Positions 50,271 to 60,400 of a DNA stretch of 64,000 nucleotides are shown here, piece after piece. This DNA is from Falciphora oryzae (taxonomy: Eukaryota > Ascomycota > Sordariomycetes > Magnaporthales > Magnaporthaceae): NCBI GenBank assembly GCA_000733355.1, contig JNVV01000001.1, positions 3,860,339 to 3,924,338 of the forward strand, in the 5' to 3' direction. The first letter of the stretch is position 1, and the number at the start of each line of letters is the position of its first letter. The position numbers were made by a program, and so were the translations under genes. The notes under the pieces are model-generated. The model searched no databases. It saw nothing but the letters and a program-made list of their open reading frames with translations, and was not told the DNA's origin.

Positions 50271-51842
50271 TTACTCCGTTCCATCATCGCCGTCAGGGAC
50301 GCTTTCGTTGTCGTCGCCCAGGTCATAATCGGCCGGCTCGACAAAATCTTGCTGGGGGATCGAATTCTCCACTGGATCGTCGTGTCGTCTCGGGGTCCAA
50401 GTAACCGTCCAGGTGTACATCCTTGGGCCGAGGTTCATGAAGAACATTTCCCGAAGCCTCCAGTGCATATCGCAGTTGTGAGTATCCCCCTCATCCGCAG
50501 CTAGGATGAAAGACCCAAGGAGGATTCTTTCCCCGCAGCTTGGACAACGATCTCTCAGGTTGGCACGTGTACCGCGCCACGACATTCTCCGGATCGGGTT
50601 GCCGGCCGCAGAAAGGTAGTGATAACCTGTCTGAGTTGGGTTGAGGGGGAACCGCCATGCCCTGATAGCCCAGTCGACGAAAATGGCCACTACAGGCCTG
50701 TCGGTTTCGCAGGCGTCGAACGTCATTGTGAATGTTTCAAGGCGGTGCATGTTGACAAACTCACGGCCCCATGTACCCTGAATGAACTTCAACGAGCGCG
50801 GAATCCAGCTCGGGCGTGGCGTCCATGAGGAGGCTTCGGCTCCGATGGCATCGTCTCCCCCAAAACTTCCGTTTCCGGACGTCTGTTCTCTCAGCCAATC
50901 CACATCCAGTGTATCTGAAGGATCAATGCCATTACTACCATACCAAAGGATGCGGGGACCCTTTTTGTAGTCGGCAAACGGATTGATGATGAGTACTTCC
51001 TTGTCCTCGCACCACCCTCGGAAGTCTTCGTAGAAAAATCTAGTCTCCCAGCTCCACCGCGTGCGCCCTGTTTTCTCTTGTGCGATCTTGGTGACATCCA
51101 TCATGGCAGAGTCTGCATGCGATCCCATTTCTCGCCAATCGCAATCTCGGATTGTTAAGCGCAGATGTTTGACTTTGCTGAGGAAATGCTGTTTGGGAAA
51201 CATGGCCCAGCGAATACAGCTGATGTGCGCGAGGAGATGGATGGTTGTGAATTTACGCTCCCATCGCCGGCGCTCTTGAGACCATTCTAACGGTATGGAT
51301 ACGTCGTGGGGATGGGGGTGCGTCTCCAGAACACTAAAGCGCCGCTCACTTTCCTCGAACAAGACCGACTGGGCTTCGGTGTAGGCCCGCCGACAAGCGA
51401 GCAGGATGATCGGTTGGAGGACAGGCCTCCCTGTGTAGCCAGGGCGTTCGGATGTGCAGGTATAGGTGGGGTCCCCATCGTATAGAAAGAACCGCCTTTG
51501 GTTATAGGGGTCTGGGTCGCACTCTTCGGGGCCTCGCCATCTGCTTGAATACTCGGGGTTCCAGCTTTTTAGCGCTTCCCGGACTGCTTCGGGGCCACCG
51601 GGACAGCTCCGATGCCAGAGCTCGAGGTCGTCGCGTATGTCGTCGTCGGGGTCGCCGTCATGGTTGTGGGTAATGCGGAAGTCATGTGAGAACTCCCGCC
51701 CGCCATACGTGTAGATCTCCGGGGCGAGGGCGTAGGAGTAGATCTCTCGGCGGATTTCAGCTGGCAGGGACGAGAAGAAGAGCGAGTCCAGCTGTGGGTT
51801 TGCCTCCCAGGTCGCCGCGCGGCGGTCCATATCGATCGACAT
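50271..51842 (-). CDS. DUF7730-like fungal protein, intronless, 523 aa
   Basis: The function is unknown. The N-terminus carries the F-box-like fungal motif LFFSSLPAEIRREIYSYAL (residues 21-39), followed by ILLACRRAYTEAQSVLFEE, the usual second block of this family. These proteins are numerous in Pezizomycotina genomes and have no established activity. The rest is Trp- and Arg-rich (RRRWERKFTTIHLLAHISCI, KHLRLTIRDCDW). Near residue 440 is a Cys pair (CPSCGERILLGSF) and a later DTHNCDMHW, which could bind a metal, though that is a guess. The C-terminus is acidic (DLGDDNESVPDGDDG). There is no signal peptide. The start at 51842 follows the family pattern, with the motif close to the N-terminus. 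Confidence 0.82.
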   Translation of the reverse strand: MSIDMDRRAATWEANPQLDSLFFSSLPAEIRREIYSYALAPEIYTYGGREFSHDFRITHNHDGDPDDDIRDDLELWHRSCPGGPEAVREALKSWNPEYSSRWRGPEECDPDPYNQRRFFLYDGDPTYTCTSERPGYTGRPVLQPIILLACRRAYTEAQSVLFEESERRFSVLETHPHPHDVSIPLEWSQERRRWERKFTTIHLLAHISCIRWAMFPKQHFLSKVKHLRLTIRDCDWREMGSHADSAMMDVTKIAQEKTGRTRWSWETRFFYEDFRGWCEDKEVLIINPFADYKKGPRILWYGSNGIDPSDTLDVDWLREQTSGNGSFGGDDAIGAEASSWTPRPSWIPRSLKFIQGTWGREFVNMHRLETFTMTFDACETDRPVVAIFVDWAIRAWRFPLNPTQTGYHYLSAAGNPIRRMSWRGTRANLRDRCPSCGERILLGSFILAADEGDTHNCDMHWRLREMFFMNLGPRMYTWTVTWTPRRHDDPVENSIPQQDFVEPADYDLGDDNESVPDGDDGTE

Positions 51843-52144
51843 CTCGTTCAGGCGGACATGCCGGCGCGTGAATCAAGGTTGGCCTGCCCGAGTTTTCCTT
51901 TGGGAGGTCACCGCCTGGCTGGTGGCGGGGATTTTCAAAGTTTTATGTTGTGGGTGCTGGGTGTTGGTTCCCCGAATTGGCAGGTAAGAAAGGGGCCGGG
52001 GTGAGGGGATAAGCGGGGGCAATGGAGATGGGCTCCATCGCTGGTGCCATCCATCCAGAAAGCACCCGCTGATGCCCCCGCTGAAGACCACCGTTGATCT
52101 GCTATCACCTCATACACAGCCAGCAGCTCACTCCACCGTGCCTT
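51843..52144. other. Short intergenic region
   Basis: This lies between two minus-strand genes. It holds the promoter of the DUF7730-like gene; I see nothing else in it. Confidence 0.5.
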
Positions 52145-53095
52145 CTATTGCGTGGATATTACTTTCTCGAGGAAAGAGTGAATGTCATCCATCTCCTCAG
52201 GAACCTTAAGCCAGTGACCCTCCTGCTCGGCCCCCGTGTACTCTTTCCATGTAACCTGCCATCCGCCTTGTGCCAAAACACCTGCCGCCTGCCGGCCTAA
52301 CTCGATATCCACATACGCGTCGTCGACGCCATGGCCCATGAAGACCGGTGTCCGTCGAGCAAAATCTCTGTTGCAAGGCCATATCATGTCGAGCGCATCC
52401 TCCTTTAGTCCCGCGCTCCCCAGCCCACGCGGCGCTTCCCCTTTAGCGCCCACACCCCCCGGCCCAGACAGCATTAGCATCTCCCCCACCTCCTCCGCGA
52501 ACGGCAGCCATGAGCTAGCGGCAAAGAAGCCCCCAATCTGCGACAGGTCTTGTTCCTGCCGGCTGCTATCGCCTCCCCTCCCCGACGCGAGCCGCAGCAG
52601 CGTCCACAGCCCCACAGCGGCGCCCTGGCTGATGCCGCCGAGCACCAGCCGGCGCGGGTCGCCGCCGAGCCGGCCCTCGACCTCGGCCCGGGCCATCCGC
52701 TCGACGTGCCCCACCGACTCCACGAGGCCCGGGGCCTGCAGGTCCTGGCGCGCCGTGGGGTCCGCTAGCGAGCGCGCCTCGAACCAGGCCGGCATGCGCT
52801 CCTGGAACGTCGCGCTCCAGACCTCCCTCGACGACGGGAACACCCAGCGCCAGCCGGGCAGCCTGTCGTAGAGGCTACTGCTGCTGGTTTGCGTGCCCGT
52901 GTCTGGCGACAGGGTCGAGCCTAGGAACTCGTCGGCAAACTCTTCGGCATAGCTGCCGCGCCCGTGGAGCACGATGGCGGTGTGGGTGTGCGCTGACCGC
53001 GGCTCGATGATGTAGGTTTGGCCGAACGGGCTGCTCGCATGGCCGTCGGCCTCTGGCAGGGGCGGACTGTCGCTATGGCTGTTGTGATGATCCAT
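52145..53095 (-). CDS. Acyl-protein-thioesterase/carboxylesterase-like hydrolase, 316 aa
   Basis: It is an alpha/beta hydrolase of the phospholipase/carboxylesterase family (LYPLA/APT type), expected to cleave thioesters or short-chain esters in the cytosol. The N-terminal strand and loop are TAIVLHGRGSYAEEFADEF. The nucleophile is in LVLGGISQGAAVGLW (GxSxG), the acid in VFMGHGVDDAYVD and the histidine in EQEGHWLKVPEEM, all in family order. Residues WRWVFPSSREVWSATFQERM, followed by WFEARS, match the WFD-type loop of the family. Compared with the typical 220-240 residues it has inserts, including a Gly/Ala/Glu-rich one (GPGGVGAKGEAPRGLG) after LPFAEEVGEM. No introns are needed. The ATG at 53095 (MDHHNSHS) and one six codons upstream at 53113 are equally possible. 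There is no signal peptide. Confidence 0.87.
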   Translation of the reverse strand: MDHHNSHSDSPPLPEADGHASSPFGQTYIIEPRSAHTHTAIVLHGRGSYAEEFADEFLGSTLSPDTGTQTSSSSLYDRLPGWRWVFPSSREVWSATFQERMPAWFEARSLADPTARQDLQAPGLVESVGHVERMARAEVEGRLGGDPRRLVLGGISQGAAVGLWTLLRLASGRGGDSSRQEQDLSQIGGFFAASSWLPFAEEVGEMLMLSGPGGVGAKGEAPRGLGSAGLKEDALDMIWPCNRDFARRTPVFMGHGVDDAYVDIELGRQAAGVLAQGGWQVTWKEYTGAEQEGHWLKVPEEMDDIHSFLEKVISTQ

Positions 53096-53807
53096 GGTGT
53101 CACGTCGTGACAAATAAACGGGAAGGCGATGGCCTTGGATTGGGCATCGCCTTCCGGGCTACTTACTCAAGAGAAGTCTAGGTAGGCGTGAAATGCGTGT
53201 CAACAATGGCGGGCACCATTCGAAATGTGATGTCTCCAGCAAGCGATTAGCACACCTATGCGAAGAAGCATAATTAATTCATGAACTAAATACGCTAAAC
53301 CAACTAATATCGACGATTTCGGCTTCATTTTCTAAGATCCATTTTGGCAGAACCATAGCCGTCTATTTACTATCCGCGACTCTGCGGCCAGCGATTCCTG
53401 TCTTCCGAGGACATGTTGGACACCCCGCAGCCGGCTTAACTCCTGGAACACCCCGCCCGACATCCAAACTGCCCCCCAAAACCCTCACCTGCCCGGGGGC
53501 CATGCGGTCCACCGAGGAACCCGGGCCTGCTCGGCGCCATTTCCATTCAGGCAAGCCGGGAGGAATCAGACGAGGGGGTGGGGGAGAGGAGGGGTCGTCG
53601 CACTTGCACGACGCTGGCCACACCACAGAACCCCGTTCGACAGTACATATCCCGACGAAGCCGCCCAGCCGGGCAAAGCTAGTGCTGTAGACTGCATAGG
53701 TGTGCCATATGTAGGAAGGGGGGAAGCGAGCCATTCATGGCCCGAGGGTGGGCGGGCGCGCGGGCGCGGCGATGGTCACATTGGGGGACGCGCTGTTGCT
53801 TCCCAGT

Positions 53808-53883
53808 CACACATGCACACGCACATAGCGCACAACACACTGCGCTGCGCTGCACTGCACACACAAAGCACACACACACACCA
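53808..53883 (+). repeat. CA-rich simple repeat
   Basis: This is imperfect (CA)n, with a final tract of about seven CA units at 53867-53882. Confidence 0.75.
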
Positions 53884-54367
53884 TATGCGCGCGCATACGA
53901 CGCATGCCAATCGAGTCATTTGGAACAACCCTTTTGTTTTCGTGCTCCAGTAACGTGCAGCACGGAGGGCGCACGACTTTCGACCGAGGACGGGGTTTAT
54001 CTGCAGCTATGTGCTGCGAGATCCCTTGGTTGTCCGCCGCTCACGAGGAGGAAATCCCTTATTGGCGAAGGCCCAGTTAGACAAGCGCTCTCAAGAGTAC
54101 AGATAACAAAAAAAAAAGATATTGCTTTGCTAGATAGCGAGGTATCTACCTAGCACCGAGTTGCCCGGCGAGTGCTGTGTCCCTCCCTTCTCCCTAGGTG
54201 GCAGCAAATCGTAGATACAGATCCCTCGCCCAAGATTGTGGTGATTATATCGTACATCGAGAACATGGATGGATGGGAACAAAGGGAAATGCTACTAATC
54301 GTCAATCATGAATAGGCGACCCAGTTTGAACACTTCATCGTGTGGTGCCGTGACAGATGAAATACAC

Positions 54368-54384
54368 AGAGAGAGAGAGAGAGA
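54368..54384 (+). repeat. (GA)n microsatellite
   Basis: The tract is about eight GA units in non-coding DNA. Confidence 0.8.
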
Positions 54385-54515
54385 AATAAAACAAGTCAAT
54401 CGTCCCGAGATCAACGTAAAAACGCCGTGGTCATGAAAAGTAGAAAAAAAATATAGGTGGCCCTTTTTCGTCTTCCTTCGATGGAATAGTCATAGGTAGC
54501 GAAAGCAGCGATTGC

Positions 54516-55445
54516 TTAGCCACCCATGTTGGGCGGCGGTGGCGGCGGAGGAGGACCACCGCCCATACGGGGTCCAGGGCCGGCCCGGAGCGGCATCGCC
54601 GGCATTCCCGGAGGCCTCGGCGGTCCACCAGGCATTCCTGGGGGTCTCGGCGGCCCGCCTGCCATTCCGACCCCTGGGAAGCCTGGCGGCACCCGGGGCG
54701 GTCCACTGGACATGTGCGGCGGCATTGGGCGCTGGCCTGGGAACGTTGTACCCGGCATGCCTTGCATTGGAGGCGGGCCACGGCCAGGGCCGGGCTGCTG
54801 GCCGTCGCTTTCGCTTTCGCTGTAGTCTTCGTCGTCGTCGTCGTCATCGTCGTAGGACTCATCGTCGTCATCGGCGACCTCGACAGTTCCCGCAGGCCTC
54901 GGCATACCGCCTCGCGGGGCTTGCCCGGGGCCCATTGGGCCCATAGGTCCCATTGGAGGGGCTCCAGCCCTCGCGTGATGGCCCATTGGGCCCATGGAGC
55001 CCGCGGGGCCGGGCGGCATTGGCATTGGGCCTCCCGGCCGCAGCCCACTGGGTGGCATTGCGCGTCCCGGTCGCATCCCGCCGACGCCCATGGGACCTCC
55101 TGGGCCCATAGGACCTGGGCCGGACGGCTTCCGGAAGCTCCTGCCGCTGTACGAGGAATCGTCGTCGTCATCGTCGTAGTAGGAACCGCCAACGAAGTAC
55201 CAAGTATCGGTGGTGTACGCAGTGGTGTAATCACCGTAGTCATTCTCGACCGTGGTGATCTCTTTTCTGATGTGAGAGTGGCGGCTGGGGCGCCCGCCCG
55301 CAAAGTAGATCATGCAGGCCATGCTGCCTGACTTGATGGGCACATTGTGCCTGGTGGTCTTGATGCTCGTGGTCGACGAGACCGACGAGCTAGACGAGGA
55401 AGAGCTGCTCGAGCCCCTTGACCTCCGGGAGCTTGATCGTCCCAT
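54516..55445 (-). CDS. Low-complexity Gly/Pro/Met- and Asp-rich protein, intronless, 309 aa
   Basis: The function is unknown. It starts with a Ser/Arg block (MGRSSSRRSRG, then ten Ser). An ordered-looking part follows (RHNVPIKSGSMACMIYFAGG, then ITTVENDYGDYTTAYTTDTW) at about residues 30-85. After DDDDDDSS the chain becomes Pro/Gly/Met-rich with many GPM and GGP triplets (PMGPMGPMGPG). A second acidic block (DDDDESYDDDDDDDEDYSES) is followed by more Gly/Pro-rich sequence with two near-copies of GGPPRPPGMP and a final PPPPPPPP. The pattern suggests a scaffold or condensate-type protein, but that is inference. The frame is open to Met 55520; I prefer 55445 because the ordered composition starts there. 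The 310-codon frame in such repetitive sequence is supported by the non-repetitive middle part. Confidence 0.7.
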   Translation of the reverse strand: MGRSSSRRSRGSSSSSSSSSSVSSTTSIKTTRHNVPIKSGSMACMIYFAGGRPSRHSHIRKEITTVENDYGDYTTAYTTDTWYFVGGSYYDDDDDDSSYSGRSFRKPSGPGPMGPGGPMGVGGMRPGRAMPPSGLRPGGPMPMPPGPAGSMGPMGHHARAGAPPMGPMGPMGPGQAPRGGMPRPAGTVEVADDDDESYDDDDDDDEDYSESESDGQQPGPGRGPPPMQGMPGTTFPGQRPMPPHMSSGPPRVPPGFPGVGMAGGPPRPPGMPGGPPRPPGMPAMPLRAGPGPRMGGGPPPPPPPPNMGG

Positions 55446-58400
55446 GGTGTACGTATGATGGGGGCCGTGTGAGCTTCTTGGGGCAATCTTAACTTGTGCT
55501 CGGAAGCCGAAGCCGTGCACGGTTGACCGAGGCAGCTTCCTTGTGCAATCCGGGGCGAAAAGGAGGCGGCAAAAACAAAGGGTCTCGTCAGAGCTTTGAA
55601 GGGCAACAATACCCCTTTGCAGTGGTGGGACGAATGGTATTTCAGCCCTCTAGATGGGGCCTTTCGCGCCGGGCGAGCAAGGCAGGGGCTTGGTGGAAGA
55701 TGAGGGAGGGAAGTGAATAAGAGTTCTGCAATTACAGAACGCTGGCTGGGGCGCAGCAGAGACTAGTGCGCGGGGGCGGTTGAGGAGGGGACACAAATCC
55801 GGGGGACGACGATCAGTTCCCGGAGCGAGAGGTACGGGCAAGGGCATGAGTTATATCCCAGGCCATGAGTTTGTGATGTGGACAAACAACCACATTCTCT
55901 CACCGGGTACTTTTGGGGGTGCAGAGGCAACCAGAACGGGGCAAGGGCCAGCTTGCGCTTGCGCTGAAGCCGGGCGGGATACGGTTGCACTGGGGATGAC
56001 GGCGAGCATGCAGTTGTATCGATGTTCATGAGCGAATCATAGGTGCAGGGGGACCGCGAGGGGCCGCCTTTGTTTAGCAGCCTGGGCCAGTTCCGGCCGG
56101 AGCAGGCGAAGAGAGACTATGGGAACATGCAAGCGGCCTGGATACACCAGGCTAGCAAGATGCAAAGAGGTACGGGGGAAGTACCTGCACAAGAGCCTCA
56201 AAGAGGGGTTCCATACGAGAGGGAGAGGCGAAGTCGGGGAAAGGGGGCCGATGGCCCATGCGGGTGACGAAAAAAAAAGCGGGCACTGTTCTGCATCTCA
56301 GGCAACGACTGGAGAGCCAGGCGCCGGGGTCGAAGCCCCGAGCCGTCAAGCGAGCAAGGCTAGGACTGTGATATGGCGTCCGTAGGCTGCATGCGGGCGT
56401 GCTGCAAAGAAGCTGGGCGACGCGAGGCCCGCTTCTCGCTGGCCTACCAAGCCGGCGCCCGCTCCCCCATTTCGTGGCCGCTTCTCTGGTCGCCCAGATG
56501 CTGTAGCACCCGCACCACAGCGCAGACCACACAAGTGTGCGGCGCAGCTGGGGCGGTCCAGCACAGCCGGGCGACGCGACTTCCCGAGAGCCTCTCCTCC
56601 GCGATCCAGCGTGGGAGCAGCCTCGGTTCTGGGCGATTACGCCCGGCAAACAAGTATTGGGCATCTGTGTGCCAGCGCAGCTGCTAGGCTTTTCTGCAAT
56701 CATCCCACTTCAGCAGTCAAATGTCTAGGTGCCGAACAACCGGCGGGAGGAAAATCAATGACAGCCAGACAGGCTGAGGGGCTGAGCAAGACGGGAAGGG
56801 AGCAGAGGGAAGTCAGCGCCCAGAGAGGGGGATGCGTCGATGGCGGACGACGGTGTGCGCAGCGAGCAGAATTAGTCAGATGCAGACACAGCATCAGACC
56901 GCATGTTCGCCCGCAGGTTTGTTGCAGCCAAACGAGCTAGAAGACGGGTTGCTGCAGGAGGCCAGACGCAGAATGAAACCAAGAGGCCAGTCCATCTGTG
57001 CGTCCCCGCCTGACCGCCAGACCGAGGCCGAGACAGAAATGGAACTCGGCATCCGTACTCGCCACTCGTCGTTTGTGCAAAGTGCACGGGGCGTGAGTTG
57101 GGAGGGGAGAGAAAAGCAAATCGACGAAACTTCTCGAAGACGCCCGAGATAAAAGCGCGTAGTAGCCTGGTTGTGGGTGACGGGTGGGATCCAATTGGTG
57201 CATGTGGGAAGCGCGCAAGTCAGACTCCACTTTCACCCACTTGAGCGAGATGTTTGTTTGGCGCCCATGCTCGGCAGGTGCGGGTGCCTGGGGTTCCACT
57301 GTGACTGCATGTTCCCTCGGGCGGGGCTTCACTGCTCTTTCCACTTTCCATGCCTGAGCGTGCAGTTTGTCCATCACATACCCGGCTCATAAGCGTTAGA
57401 TGCCGACACGCCCCGCCTGACGGGCGGCCGCGTTCAATGTCTCGCCGGCGCAACCCGATTCCCGACTGTTCGGCCGCCGAGTTCTCACGCAATCAACAAC
57501 ACGGCGGATACCGGCGACCAAGAGGCAAAGGCGGCACGCTCTTCCTTGGTCAGGTCAATCTTGAGATTATTAAAATCATCATTATGATGGCGATGATGCA
57601 ATACGTGTGCGACATGTCTGCCCGGTTTGAGTATCACCTATCTCTACGAGAGGAAGGTAGCTACTCTTGGACCCAACGTAGCCTCCCGATGGGAGAGAGA
57701 TTGCTGGACAGCCCATGGGAATGAATCACCGCAAGGAAGCGAAAAAGAAAACTGTTCGTCGGCTGCCCACCCAAGAGAGGGGAGGTCAGAGCCACGGCCA
57801 ACGACATGTAAACCGCCTACCCGTCTGGGCTCCCTATCACAAGGTGCTGCGTAATGAACGGGCCGATTCAAACTACCAACTTGGTTGGAAAGCCCTGGAG
57901 AAGCTGAAATAAGACGAGGTGACTTGGTGGGCAGGCCTGCGCCTAGAAGCCAGGCCAGCCGCCTGCTCAGCGCATATGCGAGGCGCAACGCCCATCGCCA
58001 ACGCCCGCCAACCCGACCGGACCGGGCTCCAGGTTTATGATGGATGATTGTGAGAAATTGTCCTCGCCTTTATCCAGATCGAGATGGCTTGGCGCAACCT
58101 GGATTCGCAACCTCAATAACTATGCCAAGGTAGCCCCCCACCGTCTCTCAACCCCAGCCTTTGCCTCCGCGAATCCTGTCCCTTGTTACGGCACTTTTCA
58201 AGCAGGGAACGGGGTTAAATTGCCGCCCGTTGTGCCAAGCGATGCCTGTGTGACCGTTGAACCGCATTCCCGACCTGCGGACGTACGTACGTATGCACTT
58301 TCAAGTGCAGGCTGCTTCCAGTCTTGATACCCGCGTGAAAGGGGATTACGCGAACGAAGAGAAAATTGAGAGACGAAGTTTTATGTTTGGTCGTCCACAT

Positions 58401-60400
58401 CTGTGGATCAGGACTCGCTCGGACGGGAGACTCCAGCTCCTCCGGATCGCCAGGCCCTATATTTGACTCATGCCGTTGCCGTTGCCGGTAGCCCCTACCC
58501 TGACTGGAGGTGGGACCAGCCCGTGGGAAATGGTGGAAGTTGAGTCTCGTTTCAATCACCGCGGTCGCTCAAGATCGAACCCTCCCACCTGAACAATGAG
58601 CAGCTTGAGCGGAACGGCCGCCGACACAAAAACCAAACCAAGCAAAACAAAACGAAACGAAACGAAACGCGGCGCACATACACTCAGCACGACCCGGAAT
58701 CGATGCAAATCCGTCTCATTTATCTCACTTGACCACTTCATCTATGCAGGCGTCTTCTGGATATGACCCGCGCAGGCCCTGGCCCGGGCGCTCCACGTCC
58801 GACCGGCTCTGCCCCCCACCTCCCAAGGGGATTTTATCGACTGCATCGCAGCCTGGGGTAGCCCAGCCGCCTCTTTGGAGGGTGTCTCCCTTTCAGCCAA
58901 AATAGGCTCAAAGCCCAGCGACCACTCGGGACTCAGCTCCAAAGGCAGGGGCCACTGGTGAAATATATTGCCCACGGCTGGATTGGCCCCATCATCTTCT
59001 CTTTTTCGTCCCAGAAACCTAGCATTTGCCCCTGTGGTCCATGACGGGGACCAACCCATTTGGCACATGTCGTGGCAAGTCCGGCTGTTTTGTCCTTGCT
59101 ACCTCACTCATTATTTGCATTGCTCCAGGCGGGCTGTTGCAGGCGGGTCGGCGAGGTCGACGATGTTTGTCCACCAAGCACAATCCGTGTTGCACCCTCT
59201 GGCCCAATACCCGGCCGGCGAGGATAACAGAGCTGCCTCTCTGAGGCCGAGAGATGGTCGATCATCAGGGCATGCACTCAACTTGCCACGACCGGCCAAG
59301 GGCCCGACGGTGTTGTCCTGTCCACTTCCACATCCGGCGGTGGCCCACCATCTTGCTCGTCCCGCCGCTCTTGCTCCATCTCATCCCAAGTCGCAGGTGA
59401 CGCCACAGCCCGAACCTTGCGAGCCTAGGAGCCTGCACGGACACGCTTCTCCCATGTGAGATATGGCCACTTCGCTGGGACAAGACCCCCGCTGGCATCC
59501 GACATCCATGTGGCCACCAGGGAACAAGGACACAGGCACCTGTCGGTCTGGGCGCCAGTAGGGCGATGGAGATAGACCATAACGGGCGCAACAGCCCCCT
59601 CCGCCATTAAATTGCAGACTGGCAGCTCACTTAAGTACGTGCGCCGTGCCGAGGGCACAACAGCCGGCATCTTGGGTGAGGGTCCTGGCGCGGCCCTACG
59701 GCCGGCCAATAGCAGGCCGAGTGCACCCCCCCAAATCCGAGTCCGAAACCAGTCAGCTTTCTGCTGTTCCTGACTTACCCTTTAGGATCTGTGGGCCCGG
59801 GCTTCCATCGCGACCTGTCTCTGCGCGCACGCTTGCCTCCTCCGCTGGGCTTGGTCGGGAGTTTAAACTTGCTTAGGGTGGTGACAAGGATGTCCGTCCC
59901 GCGGTGGCGCCTCCAGGCAGGGAGACAGAGTACCTGCCCAACCTATCTATCCCGCATCGACCTGCCAGACTTGTTTTACATCCTGCCCTCCCCTCCCTTC
60001 TGCCCGTAATACACATACACATACCAACCCTCGCTACTCCCCGGAGTCCAGCACGTAGATCACCCTTTCTCCTTCGTCCATCAACACTGCGAGGCACCAA
60101 CCTGCTCCTGCAGGGCCGAGTTGGGCAAGTATCCAGCCCTCACTGACAGTGGAAAGAGACGTAACGAGGGAGGCCAGCGAGGAAGGCCGTTGATCGCATA
60201 GAAAGAGGACGGGAAACTGGTGACGGGCATATAAAACAACGTGGACGCAGTGCAGTGGCCCAAGGTGGTGGAGGATCTTACGGCGCATCGTTTCTGAGCC
60301 CCGGATTGGCTTGTCAGCCTTTGTGCTGCCACAGGGGACGTCCGGACCCCCGATCTGCTGCCCCCCGACCGGCCAGTCACAGCAGAGAACGAGGCCGCCA
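55446..60400. other. 5-kb gene-free region between two divergent genes
   Basis: No reading frame here resembles a known family or joins into a longer one. The longest are random-looking and under about 185 codons. A GAAAC-type simple repeat is at 58627-58670. The stretch could hold long promoters, leader introns or non-coding RNA. Base composition stays similar to neighbouring DNA, so it is not obviously RIP-mutated transposon. Confidence 0.5.
58627..58670 (+). repeat. (AAACN)n-type pentanucleotide repeat
   Basis: The tract consists of AAACC, AAAAC and AAACG units, ending in three AAACG copies. Confidence 0.7.

Larger units (their letters stand above)
53114..54515. other. Intergenic region with simple repeats
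   Basis: A CA-rich stretch lies at about 53808-53883 and a (GA)n tract at 54368-54384. No gene is visible. Confidence 0.55.

Noticed and set aside
58572..58620. tRNA-like B-box (GATCGAACC) near 58577
   Set aside because: Neither strand gives a pairing T-stem or a full cloverleaf, so no tRNA is called.
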